A DNA stretch of 64,000 nt from DASTPP01 sp035762175 (lineage in GTDB: Bacteria; Myxococcota_A; Polyangia; Polyangiales; Polyangiaceae). Location: NCBI GenBank assembly GCA_035762175.1, contig DASTPP010000329.1:1-64000 (forward strand). The letters run 5' to 3'. Position numbers and translations under genes: made by a program. The notes beneath the pieces are model-generated. The model was not told the origin of the DNA. It made no database searches and was given only the letters and a program-made list of their open reading frames with translations. Each line of letters starts with the position of its first letter. Positions within the stretch are counted from its first letter, which is position 1. Shown piece after piece: positions 53,918 through 63,278 of this stretch.

Positions 53918-54722
53918 CGTGTCCCTCTCGTGGTTGTTTCGAAGCCGACGCCGACGGCGCGAGGCGCCCCGGAGGTCGCCGACGCGTTCTCGGTCGGGCG
54001 CCGCGACGCCGGCCTCGCGTCCCTGGCATCGCAACGCCCGTACCAGGCCCGGAGGGCCGGGCGGCGCGGCGCGCGGAGGGCGCAACGGGCGACTCGTTTT
54101 GCGTCGAATCGACGCCGCGTCAGGGGCCCGCGGCGGGCGCGTGAGGCCGGCGGCCGGCGCGCGAGGTCTGCACTCTGTGGTAGCGAGTCCACAGGCGGCG
54201 GGGGCGCCCCCCGCGGGCCGGTCTCGAGGGTCGGGCGACGCGGGCGTCGGCGCGGGCGGGGCTCGGCCGGCTCGGGGGCTGGAGGGATGCCGGCGACGGC
54301 GCGGGCGCGGGCGGGGCGAAGGGGGCGACGGCGAGGAGGACGACCGCGACGTCGAGCGAGCGCCCGGGCGACGCCGCGGCTCAGCCGCCGCCCGCCGCGC
54401 CCCGCCGCGGGGGCGGCGCGCGTCAAAGCCGAGGTAATACCATTTCTGGCTGCTGCGGCCAGGAATGGCCCCCACGCCGCAGCCTCGCCAGGCTTTGGCG
54501 AGGGCACTGGGTCGGGTGCAGGCTCGGGCGGATGGTATAAGGGCGAATCGCCGGGGGCCGGGTGCCCGGCGGCAGGGGCGACGCGCCCGGGGGCGCGGCG
54601 GCCGACGCGGCCGCGCGCCGAGGGCGCTTGGAGAGGGCCCCTCGCCGGGCGGCGAGAGCGCTTCGAGAGGATGCGCTCGCCGCGCGCCCGAGCGGGGGTA
54701 GGCGGCGCCCGACTAGCCTGGG
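53918..54722. terminator. Gene-free region with two hairpins
   Basis: No supported gene lies in these 805 bases. Near the stop of the NIDO-domain gene there are two inverted repeats: CATTTCTGGC (54441-54450) with GCCAGGAATG (54458-54467), 9 of 10, loop 7; and CCTCGCC (54483-54489) with GGCGAGG (54497-54503), loop 7. They are plausible terminators about 220-280 bases past the stop codon. The rest is low-complexity GC-rich DNA. Confidence 0.45.
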
Positions 54723-57700
54723 TTACTTCTGGCCGAGCGAGTGCGGTACTCGGACGACCGCGGTGCATTGGGCAGCGTTACCGGCGGCGTCAACCGCCTC
54801 GTACACGAGCGAGTATTCGCGGCCGTTGCCCTTGCCCGAGCGCTCGGCCCGCAGCTTGCCGGCGACGTCGGAGGTGCCGACCGCGAAGTCGCTGATGTCG
54901 CCGGGCTTGTCGCCGCCGCCTTGGCCTGCGTCGGGCTCGTTCGAGCTCGCCGAGACGAGGGTGAAGCCGGTCGCGCCCTCGACCTGCACCGAGACGCCCA
55001 CGTCGACTAGCTTGTGGTTGGGCGGCCAGAGCTGCGAGGGGGTCACCGAGCAGGCGATGGTCGGGGCGACCGTGTCGATGCGGATGACGAGGGTCTGGCG
55101 CTGCGTCTCGTTGCCGGCGGCGTCGACGGCCCAGTAGGTCACGACGGTCTCGCCCTCGGCGTGGACGTGGAGCGTGACCTGGTCGCCCGAGGTGGAGCCC
55201 GCGCCCGACTGGGCCCCGCTGAGCTCGAAGAGGATGCCGACCACGCCGAAGCCGGCGTCGCTGGCGTTCAACGTCAGGTCGACGGGGCCCTGGTAGATGC
55301 CGCCGCCCGGCGGCGTCGGGAGGCTGACCTCGACCGTGGGCGGCGTGAGGTCGGCGTCGGGGCAGTCGAGCACCAGATCGAGGTCGGTGACGGGCGGCGG
55401 GATGGTGAGCACGTGCGACTCGACGAATGGCCCGCCATCGAGGGCGAGGCAGCCCTCCTTCTGGGCGCGGACGATATAGTAGCCGGCGATGACGTCCCAG
55501 CCGTAGTGGCCCTGCGCGTCGCTGCGGTCGGGGTTCTTGCGGTTGGAAGGCGACATGATGGCGCTGCCGTCGGGCACCGGCTCGAAGGGCCCGCTCGGCG
55601 AGTCGGACCGGAAGAGCGTGACGATGGCGTCGGGCACCCGGTCGCCGGAGGGCGTGACGATGTTGCCGCTCGGGTCGATGTAAATCGAGAACGAGAGCGA
55701 CTCGTCGGGCTTGCCGTCGGGGCAGTCGATCGCGACGTTGACCGTCGCCTGGCCGTGGTTGGGGAAGAAGGGCGGGATGGTGCCGGCGAAGGTGCCGGCC
55801 AGGAAGTCGGGCGGCGGCGCCTCGGTCAGGGCGCCCGAGGCGAGGGTGGTCGTGCCCTGGGTGACCGAGAACTGGGCCTGGCCGCCCTGGCAGCCGAGGG
55901 TGCGCAAGCTGAGCGGCTCGCTCCAGTTGACCACGGGCACGCCGCCGGTCGCGCCGTGGGTCGGCCCGATCGAGGTGCCGGGGGGCAAGGGTGCGGGCCC
56001 GACGAGGTTCAGGTTGACGGTCAGGTTCGAGGCGCCGACGTCGAAGGGGGCCGAGGTCGCCGGCAGCAGCGACGAGCCGGCGGGCGGGTAGGCGGTGGCG
56101 ACGTACGTGCCCGGCGGCACGCTCGTCGCCGCGTAGCGCCCGTCGAGCGTCGACAGCGTATAGAAGACGCAGCGGCCGTCGCTCACGCGGCAGACCTGCA
56201 CGGGCGCGTCGGCGAGGGGCGCCGCGCCGTTCGCGGTGACCTGGCCCAGGACCGAGGCGCCCACCGGCGCGACGCCGTTGCGCACGGGGAAGATGTGGCG
56301 GCCGAGCGAGAGCGAGTTGCGCCGGGTGCGGGTCAGGCCGGTCGTCGGGTTCGAGTCGAGCAGCGAGCCCGGCTCGCGCGAGCCGGGGAACTCGAAGAAC
56401 TGCCCGTCGACGTTCGTGCCCGCCGAGTACCCCGCGCCGGCCGAGATGCCGCCGAAGCCGTCCGTCCCGTTGCTGGCGTCGCCCGTCTCCCAGAGGATCT
56501 GGTTGTAGTTCATCACGATGTCGAAGTCGCCGGCCACGAAGTCGGCCGAGCGGTCGACGAGGACGAGCTGGAAGCGGTTGAGCTTGTCGTTGTGCTGGGA
56601 GAAGTACCCGACGTCGACCCAACTGACGCAGACCGCCGGCCGGCCCTCGAAGGTGGTCTGGCCGTAAACGACGGGGTTCGCGGGCGTGCCGCGCGTGTCG
56701 ACGTCGGCGAAGAAGGGCGCGATGATGGGGCGCGTGTTCGCGGTGATCGCGAAGGGCGTGAAGGTGGCCATCGGCCCTTCGAAGGTGACGTTGCCGTTGT
56801 TGTTGACGTGCAAGAGGTCGGTCTGGGCCCCGAAGAAGTTCAGGTCGAAGGGCACCGGAAAGGGGGGCGCCGAGCCGTCGTCGTTGGGCGGCAGGGTCAG
56901 GCCCGAGCAGGGCACGAGCTCGGAGGGCTGCACGTCGGGCGACACGTCGAAGGTCACCGTCGCCGTCGACCCGGCGTCGGTCGTGGCCGTGATCGTCACG
57001 GGCGTCGTGACGAGCACCGCCGACGTTTGAATCGCGAAAGTGACGCCCGGCTCACCGGTCGACACGTCGAAGGCGGCCGTCGGCAGGGAGGCCGCGGGGT
57101 TGTCGACCTGCAGGGTCACGGCCGTGAGGCCCTCGAACCCGGCCAGCGTCACGGTGCCCGAGAGCGCCGTGCCGGCGGTCACCGAGGGGCTCGAGGCTGT
57201 GAGGCTGGCGATGGCCCGGGGCGGGGCCGGGGTGAGGCGCAAGAACGCCACCTGATCGATGGTACCAAGCGTCGCGTGCAGGGCCACGTCGGCAGGCGCT
57301 GCCACCGTGAGCGTGACGATCGAGAAGGTCGCGGACGACGCGCCCTCGGGGACGGGCACCGTCGTCGGCACGCGGGCCAGGTCGGTGTCATCGCTCTGGA
57401 GCTTGATGGTGAGGCCGCCCGCGGGCGCCGGCTGGCTCAAGACGACGGTGCCCGACGTCAGCCGGCCGCCGACGACCGAGGGCTCGGCGAAGGTGAGCGC
57501 GACCGGGAAGGCCGTCGGGCAGGCGATGCCGGCCTCGTTAGCGACGTTGAAGGCCGGTGTGCCGTTGAACAAGATCTGGTGCTGGGTCGTGGTCGAGCGG
57601 AACGTGGGGAGCAGGGCCGAGCTCTGACTGCCCTCCAGCCGCGGGAGGCCGCCGCTGGTCTCGAAGACCCGACCGGGCGTGGGCACGAACGCGGCGGGCG

Positions 57701-58580
57701 GCGGCGTCGCCAGGCCGACGGTGTCGCCGCAGGGGCTGAACGACCAGCTCGACCCGGCGGCCAGGCCGACCGGCTCCAGGCTGCCGTTGGGGAACGACCT
57801 GACGTCGCGGCCGCTGACGAGGTTGGCGAGCGACCAGTGGATGGGCTTCTCTTCGCCCGTCCGGTGGGCGTACGCGAACGCGTCGTCGTCGGGGCTGAAG
57901 CCCCAGGTCACGTCGCCGACGGTGTCGAGGCTCGGGTCGGGCGGCAGCGTCGCGGCGACGGTGCGGACGAAGGCGCCGGTGAACGCGCTGGCGCCCTTGC
58001 GCAAGTCGGCCACGGCGAGCCGCAGGCCCGGCGGCGCGGCGGCGGTCGGGGCGGCGACGAAGAGGTAGGTGCCGTGGGGGCTGAAGCCGAGATCGAAGGC
58101 CGCGCCGGCGACGTTGAAGGCCTGCGAGACCGGTGCCGGCGACGGGGCGAGCAGGTCGACCGCGTGCACCGTCCGCTGGGTCGGGGCGTCGAGGCTGTTG
58201 GTAAACGAGTAGGTCAGGCGGGTGCCGTTCGGGTCGAGGCCGAGCGACGCGCCGACGTGGTTGTTCGGAATTTCAACGCTGTACACGATCGCATCGTCGC
58301 TGTTGCGACGCGCGGCCACGCGCAAGGGCTGGCCGGGCGCGACCGGCGGCGCTTCGATGCGGAACAGATCGCTGGGCAGGGGCGCGCGGGGGGCGGCCTG
58401 GGCCGGGGGCAGGTAGGGGCCGGTGGCGCTGCAGCCGCACTGCAACCCCGCCTCGACCGAGCCGACCGGCGCCTCGTCGGCGTCGCCGGTCGGGCCGCCG
58501 CGCGCGCACGTGGCGAGCGCGAAGAGGGCGACGAGGGCCAGGCAGAACAGAAGAATGCGTCGTACTGGTTTCGCTCCCAT
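54723..58580 (-). CDS. Large lipoprotein with NIDO domain, Ig-like repeats and carboxypeptidase-like domain
   Basis: This 1285-residue protein has a lipoprotein leader (ILLFCLALVALFALATC). Residues 60-330 look like a WD40/PD40-like beta domain (GLDPNGTRLTYSF, LGFSPHGTYLFVA, WGFSPDDDAFAYAH). Ig-like blocks with LTFAEPSVVGG-TVVLS follow. A NIDO (nidogen) domain at about 630-790 has LLHVNNNGNVTF, PIIAPFFADVDTRG, FEGRPAVCVSWVDVGYF and FDIVMNYNQILWETGDA. A carboxypeptidase-regulatory-like domain comes next (VLGQVTANGAAPLADAPVQVCR, TSVPPGTYVATAYPP). The C-terminal part has VTYWAVDAAGN and YEAVDAAGNAAQC Ig-like domains. The ATG at 58580 has GAGGAG 6 bases upstream. It is probably a surface adhesion protein. 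Confidence 0.85.
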   Translation of the reverse strand: MGAKPVRRILLFCLALVALFALATCARGGPTGDADEAPVGSVEAGLQCGCSATGPYLPPAQAAPRAPLPSDLFRIEAPPVAPGQPLRVAARRNSDDAIVYSVEIPNNHVGASLGLDPNGTRLTYSFTNSLDAPTQRTVHAVDLLAPSPAPVSQAFNVAGAAFDLGFSPHGTYLFVAAPTAAAPPGLRLAVADLRKGASAFTGAFVRTVAATLPPDPSLDTVGDVTWGFSPDDDAFAYAHRTGEEKPIHWSLANLVSGRDVRSFPNGSLEPVGLAAGSSWSFSPCGDTVGLATPPPAAFVPTPGRVFETSGGLPRLEGSQSSALLPTFRSTTTQHQILFNGTPAFNVANEAGIACPTAFPVALTFAEPSVVGGRLTSGTVVLSQPAPAGGLTIKLQSDDTDLARVPTTVPVPEGASSATFSIVTLTVAAPADVALHATLGTIDQVAFLRLTPAPPRAIASLTASSPSVTAGTALSGTVTLAGFEGLTAVTLQVDNPAASLPTAAFDVSTGEPGVTFAIQTSAVLVTTPVTITATTDAGSTATVTFDVSPDVQPSELVPCSGLTLPPNDDGSAPPFPVPFDLNFFGAQTDLLHVNNNGNVTFEGPMATFTPFAITANTRPIIAPFFADVDTRGTPANPVVYGQTTFEGRPAVCVSWVDVGYFSQHNDKLNRFQLVLVDRSADFVAGDFDIVMNYNQILWETGDASNGTDGFGGISAGAGYSAGTNVDGQFFEFPGSREPGSLLDSNPTTGLTRTRRNSLSLGRHIFPVRNGVAPVGASVLGQVTANGAAPLADAPVQVCRVSDGRCVFYTLSTLDGRYAATSVPPGTYVATAYPPAGSSLLPATSAPFDVGASNLTVNLNLVGPAPLPPGTSIGPTHGATGGVPVVNWSEPLSLRTLGCQGGQAQFSVTQGTTTLASGALTEAPPPDFLAGTFAGTIPPFFPNHGQATVNVAIDCPDGKPDESLSFSIYIDPSGNIVTPSGDRVPDAIVTLFRSDSPSGPFEPVPDGSAIMSPSNRKNPDRSDAQGHYGWDVIAGYYIVRAQKEGCLALDGGPFVESHVLTIPPPVTDLDLVLDCPDADLTPPTVEVSLPTPPGGGIYQGPVDLTLNASDAGFGVVGILFELSGAQSGAGSTSGDQVTLHVHAEGETVVTYWAVDAAGNETQRQTLVIRIDTVAPTIACSVTPSQLWPPNHKLVDVGVSVQVEGATGFTLVSASSNEPDAGQGGGDKPGDISDFAVGTSDVAGKLRAERSGKGNGREYSLVYEAVDAAGNAAQCTAVVRVPHSLGQK

Positions 58581-59061
58581 GATCCATCTCCTCGTTGTCT
58601 CGATCGCGCCGTGGCACGCGCCGCCGGGCGGGTCGGGCGCGCGGGCGCCGGGGCCGCGGCGGCACAACGCGCCCGCGGCTCGACGCCCCGATGCCCAGCC
58701 CTGCTTCTTCGGCGGGGGGCGCAGCCGACCTGCGCCGAGCCCCCGGCGCCGACGAACCCCATGTCAGTCGGGCTGGACCTCACCCCCGCGAAGCCCCACC
58801 CAGGACGACACATAACAGAGGCGTCTGTGGCGGAAAATGACAATTCGTACTCTCCGATACGATAAAAAGATTGTGAAGAAGGTATGCGTCCGCGCGAACG
58901 AACGCGGCCTCGCACAGGGGTTCGAACGGCCTCCGGCCGGACGCCGCGGCGGCCGGCGCGCGCCCATCACGCGGCGCGCGCGAGGCTTCGGCGGGCGCGT
59001 CGAAGCGGCCGCGCGACGCGGGCTCGCCACGCACGGACGCGGCGGGTCGGCGGGGCGTTCT
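58581..59061. promoter_or_regulatory. Upstream region of the NIDO-domain gene
   Basis: No gene is supported in these 481 bases. An AT-rich block at 58825-58890 (GAAAATGACAATTCGTACTC and ATAAAAAGATTGTG) lies about 250-300 bases upstream of the NIDO-domain start and is the likely promoter zone. On the minus strand TTCACA and TATCGT are 7 bases apart, so no standard -35/-10 pair is clear. Confidence 0.35.
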
Positions 59062-61167
59062 TCAGGGGGCGAGGACGAGCGTCGGGTGGGGCCGCGTCAA
59101 CTCGGCCGTGCCGTCGCCGATCTGCCCCTCGTTGTTGCCGCCCCAACAGAGGACCTGGTTGTTCGTCATCAGGGCGCAGGTGTGGTAGAGGCCGCCGGTC
59201 ACCGCCTGCGCGCCGACGAAGCTCGGCCCCCCCGGGGCCGCCAAGACGGACACCGGGACGCTGCTGTCCGACGTCAGATCGCCGCCGAGCTGACGGGCAA
59301 CGTTGTATCCCCAACAGGCGGCGCCGCCGCCGCTCAAGAGCGCGCAACCATGGTCGTAGCCGAGCCCGAGGGCTTGCACGCCGTCGAGCGACACCGCCCC
59401 GCCAACCCCCCTGACGACCGTCGGGAGGGGCTGCGCCGGGGGCGGCGACGGCAAGGGGCTGCCGTCGCCGACCTGGCCGTTGGCGTTTCTGCCCCAGCAG
59501 CGGGCCTGGTCGCCGCTCACGCGGGCGCAGCTATGAAAATGCCCGAGGCTCAACGACAGCGCGGTGAAGGGCGCCCCCCCGGCCACCTTGACTTCGACGG
59601 CTTGGGCCTGAGACGGTGCCGTCGTGCCGTCGCCGAGCTGGCGCTCGTTGTTGGCGCCCCAGCAAAGCACCGGCTCGCCGGCAGACGTGAGGGCGCAAGC
59701 GTGCAAATCGCCCGCGGCCAAACTCGTCACGCCGGCGAGGGGGCTGCCGCCCCGCTGCACGAAGGTGGCGGCCGTAAGCTGTGGGCTCGGCGCGGTGTTG
59801 CCGAGCTGCCCCAAGGCGTTCGCGCCCCAGCAGCGCACCTGCCCGCCCGCCAAGGCGCAGCTATAGTTGGCGCCGACGGCCAAGGCCGTAACGTCTTGGA
59901 GGGGCAGGGCGGTCTCCGAGACCGTTACGGGGCGCGGGCTGTTGGCCTGCGAGTTGTTGCCGAGTTGGCCGCTCTCGTTGCGGCCCCAGCAGCGCACTTC
60001 GCCCCCGCCGAGCCGCGCGCAGCTGTGGCTGGCGCCGAGCGAGAGCGCTTGCACGTCGGTGAGCCGAACCCCCGGAGAAGTCTCGACGAAGACGGGGACG
60101 TTCTTGTCGTTCCCCTCCGAGCCGTCGCCGAGCTGGCCGTAGAAGTTGTTGCCCCAGCAGACGACCTCGCCCCCGTTCACAATCGCGCAGGTGTGGTTGT
60201 CGCCGGCCGCGATGGCCGTGGCGCCCAAGGTCGCGCCGCCGCTGCCGCCCGACCCCGCCGCGCCACCGCCGCCGCCCGCGCCCCCGTCACCCGCGGCGCC
60301 GCCCGCGCCCCCATCGCCGGCGGCGCCGCCCGCGCCCGCGCCCCCGTCACCGGCTGCGCCGCCCGCGCCCCCGCCCCCGTCACCCGCGGCGCCGCCCGTG
60401 CCCCCGTCGCCCGCGGCGCCACCCGCACCGCCGCCGCCCTCGCCGCCTTGCCCCGCCGCCCCCGCGGGGCCGCCGCCCTGCCCTGCCTCACCGGCACCGC
60501 CGCCGGCGCCCGCCGCCCCGCCCGCGCCCCCGGCGCCGCCCACGCCTCGGCAGCCGTCTGCGCGCAGGCAACGCGTCTCGCCGCTGGGGGAAACGGGGTC
60601 GGCTAGATCGCAGGGGCCGCTCAGGCAGGTGACGGCGTTGGAGACGCACTTGCCCGCCTCGTAGCAGGTGCTGCCGGGGTCGCAGACGACCCCCAAGCAG
60701 ACCTCGAAGAGCGTGACCGGCACGTCGAGCGCCCGGTTGGGCACGTACTTCAGGCTGCCGCTCGCGCTGACACAGCTTTCGTTGCCCGCCACGCAGAGCG
60801 AAGGCGCGACGGGCTTGTCGATGCCGAGCACGATCTGGAACGCCACCGGCGCGTCGGCCTGGCCGCCGGGCACCAAGACCGTCATGCCGATCTCGTTGAA
60901 GCCGCCGGCGCCGTCCCGGCAGAGCCCGCCCGGCCCCACTTGGTGGTGGGCGAAGGCGTAGTCGCCTTGCTCGGCGACCTTTCGGGCGAGATCATTGCCG
61001 TCCGAGCCGACGGCGATGGCAGCGTTGTTCAGCCGACTGCAGGGCAGGTTGGTCTTGACGTTCAGCCGGATCTGCGTCGCCTCTTGGCAACCGCCCGCCG
61101 CGATCGTCGCGACCGCCGACGGGACGAGCCACCGCGCGCCCAGCCGCGCCCCCAGCCGCACCCTCAT
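59062..61167 (-). CDS. Seven-blade RCC1 propeller lipoprotein (locus B)
   Basis: This 701-residue protein has a lipoprotein leader (LVPSAVATIAAGGC) followed by QEATQIRLNV. Residues 25-190 form the same domain as the Cys-rich lipoprotein of locus A: CQE-T-IRL start, VLVPGGQADAPVAF, the LKYVPNRALDVPVTLFEVCLG-VC-P-STC core and an AVTC---C pair. A Gly/Ala linker to about 310 follows. Seven RCC1 blades then run to the end, each with a Cys pair: NHTCAIVNGGEVVCWG, SHSCARLGGGEVRCWG, NYSCALAGGQVRCWG, LHACALTSAGEPVLCWG, FHSCARVSGDQARCWG, DHGCALLSGGGAACWG and YHTCALMTNNQVLCWG. It is divergent from the locus B kinase, as in locus A. The Shine-Dalgarno is weak. Confidence 0.86.
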   Translation of the reverse strand: MRVRLGARLGARWLVPSAVATIAAGGCQEATQIRLNVKTNLPCSRLNNAAIAVGSDGNDLARKVAEQGDYAFAHHQVGPGGLCRDGAGGFNEIGMTVLVPGGQADAPVAFQIVLGIDKPVAPSLCVAGNESCVSASGSLKYVPNRALDVPVTLFEVCLGVVCDPGSTCYEAGKCVSNAVTCLSGPCDLADPVSPSGETRCLRADGCRGVGGAGGAGGAAGAGGGAGEAGQGGGPAGAAGQGGEGGGGAGGAAGDGGTGGAAGDGGGGAGGAAGDGGAGAGGAAGDGGAGGAAGDGGAGGGGGAAGSGGSGGATLGATAIAAGDNHTCAIVNGGEVVCWGNNFYGQLGDGSEGNDKNVPVFVETSPGVRLTDVQALSLGASHSCARLGGGEVRCWGRNESGQLGNNSQANSPRPVTVSETALPLQDVTALAVGANYSCALAGGQVRCWGANALGQLGNTAPSPQLTAATFVQRGGSPLAGVTSLAAGDLHACALTSAGEPVLCWGANNERQLGDGTTAPSQAQAVEVKVAGGAPFTALSLSLGHFHSCARVSGDQARCWGRNANGQVGDGSPLPSPPPAQPLPTVVRGVGGAVSLDGVQALGLGYDHGCALLSGGGAACWGYNVARQLGGDLTSDSSVPVSVLAAPGGPSFVGAQAVTGGLYHTCALMTNNQVLCWGGNNEGQIGDGTAELTRPHPTLVLAP

Positions 61168-61581
61168 GCGGCGGAGTATAGGGACCGCGGCGCTCACGTA
61201 AAAGACAATAATTTCGATATCGGTAGCAAGAACGTGGATGCGGCCTTTGTTGAGAGTGACGTAGCTACGCGAGCCCGGTGCGGCGCCGGGGGGCCTTCGG
61301 CGCGGCCGGACGCCTCTCCTTCGGCGACCCGCTGCGGGTGCCATGATGAGCGCATGTCGCCTACAGCCGTGAGCCCGGACGTTGAAACGACCGAGCGCCT
61401 TGGCCACTTTGAGGTGCCGCGGTTGCGGACATACCTACATCGCTCCCGCCGGTGGGTTCGGAGGAACGCCCTAGGCAAGGGTTCGAAGGTTGCTTTAGGA
61501 TGGCGACGGGCGGCTGAGCCCCGGCGCTCGGGCGGCCGGCAGCGACCTTCCGGTTCTTTCTTCCTGGGGCGGGCTTCGCGC
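61168..61581. promoter_or_regulatory. Divergent promoter region of locus B
   Basis: These 414 bases separate the RCC1 lipoprotein and the kinase. CTAGGCAAGGGTT (61471-61483) and TTAGGATG (61495-61502) repeat the locus A motif with the same spacing. A further conserved stretch, TTCTTTC followed by ctggggcgggcttcgcgc, lies just before the kinase ATG. An AT-richer patch (61198-61240, AAAAGACAATAATTTCG) lies near the lipoprotein start. No gene is seen. Confidence 0.55.
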
Positions 61582-63267
61582 ATGAACGGTGGTGAGCTCC
61601 CTTCGGTCGGCGACACCCTCTCGGGCAAGTACCGTCTGACCCGCAAGCTGGGCCAGGGGGGTATGGGCGCCGTCTACGAGGCGACGCACCTGCGGCTCGG
61701 GCAGAAGGTGGCCATCAAGGTGGTGCTGCCCGAGGTGGCCGAGCGGCCCGAGCTCGCCTACCGCTTCGAGCACGAGGCGCGGGCGGCGGCGAAGCTGCGC
61801 GGCCGGCACGCGGTGCGGGTGCTCGACGTCGACACCTCGCCCGAGGGCCTGCCCTTTCTGGTGATGGAGCTGCTCGAGGGCCACAGCCTGCGCGACGAGC
61901 TCGCGCGCCGGGGCCCCCTGCCGATCGAGGACGCGGTGCGCTACGTGCGCGAGGCGTGCGAGGGCGTCGACGAGGCGCACCGCGCGGGCATCGTGCACCG
62001 CGACATCAAGCCGGCGAACCTCTTTCTGAGCGCGGAGGGCGAGGGCGTCGCCGTCGTCAAGGTGGTCGACTTCGGCATCGCCAAGGCGAACGACGTCGGC
62101 GGCTCGGACTACCACACGGCGACGAACGCGCCGCTCGGCACGTACAAGTACATGTCGCCCGAGCAGGCGCGCTCGGCGCGGTCGGTCGACGCGCGCACGG
62201 ACGTCTGGTCGCTCGGCGTCGTGCTCTACCAGCTTCTCTCGGGCAAGACGCCCTTCAACGGCGAGGGCGCGCTCGGCGTGGTCTACGCCATCGCCACGCA
62301 GGCCCCGCCGCCGCTGCGCGCCTCCCGCCCCGACGTGCCCGAGGCGCTCGTCGCCGTCGTCGAGCGCGCCCTCTCGAAAGAGCTCGAGGGCCGCTACCAG
62401 ACCGTGCGCGAGCTGTCCGACGCGCTCGCCCCCTTCGACACCGCGCGCCTGTCGCTCCCGCCGCGCTCGCCGAGCTTTTCGATGTTGACGCCCGCCGGCG
62501 GTGCGTCTCGGCGGCCGAGCGCCCCGGCGCTGACGCCGGGCGGGGGCTTGCCGCGCCCGGCGACGTCTTCGGGGCCCCCGGCCACGCCCGCCTCGGGCGT
62601 GACGCCCCCGGCGACCCTCTCGGACCTCGGGCACGCGCCGACGCAGCCGCACCCGCCGCCCGCGCCGGCCGACGTGGGCACGACCCTCGGAGAGCCCACG
62701 CGCCGGGGGCTCCGGCCGCCTGCGACCGCGGGCGACGGGGTGCCGAACGAGAGCGTCACGTCGGGGTCGAAGAGCCACGTCGTGCCGATCAAGTCGAAGG
62801 GGCCCGTCGCCGGCCCGTCGGCCATGCCGCTCTGGCTCCTCGGCGCGCTCCTCACCCTCGCCGGCGGCGTCACGATGGGCGTCCGGGCGGCGCGCATGCG
62901 CTCGGACGCCACCACCCTGACGTCGGCCTCCCCGCCGGTGGCCGCGCCCTCGCGCGACCTGTCCGCCCGCTCGACCCCGACGACGCCCCCGGCCCCGGCG
63001 ACGGCCGTCGGGGCCAGGCCGCCGCAAATCGTACCCGTCGACGCGCCCGCCTCGCGCCCGCCCGAGCCGAGCCCGGGGGCCGACGCGGCGGGCACGGCGG
63101 CGCCGCCGGGGGGCCCGAGCGCCTCGGCCGCCCACGCCAGCGCTCGGCCCCGCACGACCAAGGCTCCGCCTGGCAAGGCGACGGGCGGCCAGACGTCGCG
63201 AGAGGCGCCGCCGGCGCCCGCCAAGGCGTCCGAGCCCAAACCCCCCGACCGCGAGATCTTCGATTGA
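61582..63267 (+). CDS. Membrane Ser/Thr protein kinase (locus B)
   Basis: This 561-residue kinase is the close paralogue of the locus A kinase. The catalytic domain (residues 10-275) has GQGGMGAVYEA, VAIKVVLPEVAERPELAYRF, HRDIKPANLFL, DFGIAKA and KYMSPEQARS. The juxtamembrane region differs from locus A (no 12-residue PEGPRGPLAS repeats), and a membrane segment (LWLLGALLTLAGGVTMGV) lies near 414-436, then a Pro/Ala-rich extracellular tail. The ATG at 61582 has a shared leader with locus A. The PEGA/TPR gene begins 11 bases later. Confidence 0.93.
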   Translation: MNGGELPSVGDTLSGKYRLTRKLGQGGMGAVYEATHLRLGQKVAIKVVLPEVAERPELAYRFEHEARAAAKLRGRHAVRVLDVDTSPEGLPFLVMELLEGHSLRDELARRGPLPIEDAVRYVREACEGVDEAHRAGIVHRDIKPANLFLSAEGEGVAVVKVVDFGIAKANDVGGSDYHTATNAPLGTYKYMSPEQARSARSVDARTDVWSLGVVLYQLLSGKTPFNGEGALGVVYAIATQAPPPLRASRPDVPEALVAVVERALSKELEGRYQTVRELSDALAPFDTARLSLPPRSPSFSMLTPAGGASRRPSAPALTPGGGLPRPATSSGPPATPASGVTPPATLSDLGHAPTQPHPPPAPADVGTTLGEPTRRGLRPPATAGDGVPNESVTSGSKSHVVPIKSKGPVAGPSAMPLWLLGALLTLAGGVTMGVRAARMRSDATTLTSASPPVAAPSRDLSARSTPTTPPAPATAVGARPPQIVPVDAPASRPPEPSPGADAAGTAAPPGGPSASAAHASARPRTTKAPPGKATGGQTSREAPPAPAKASEPKPPDREIFD

Positions 63268-63278
63268 AACGCCCGCCC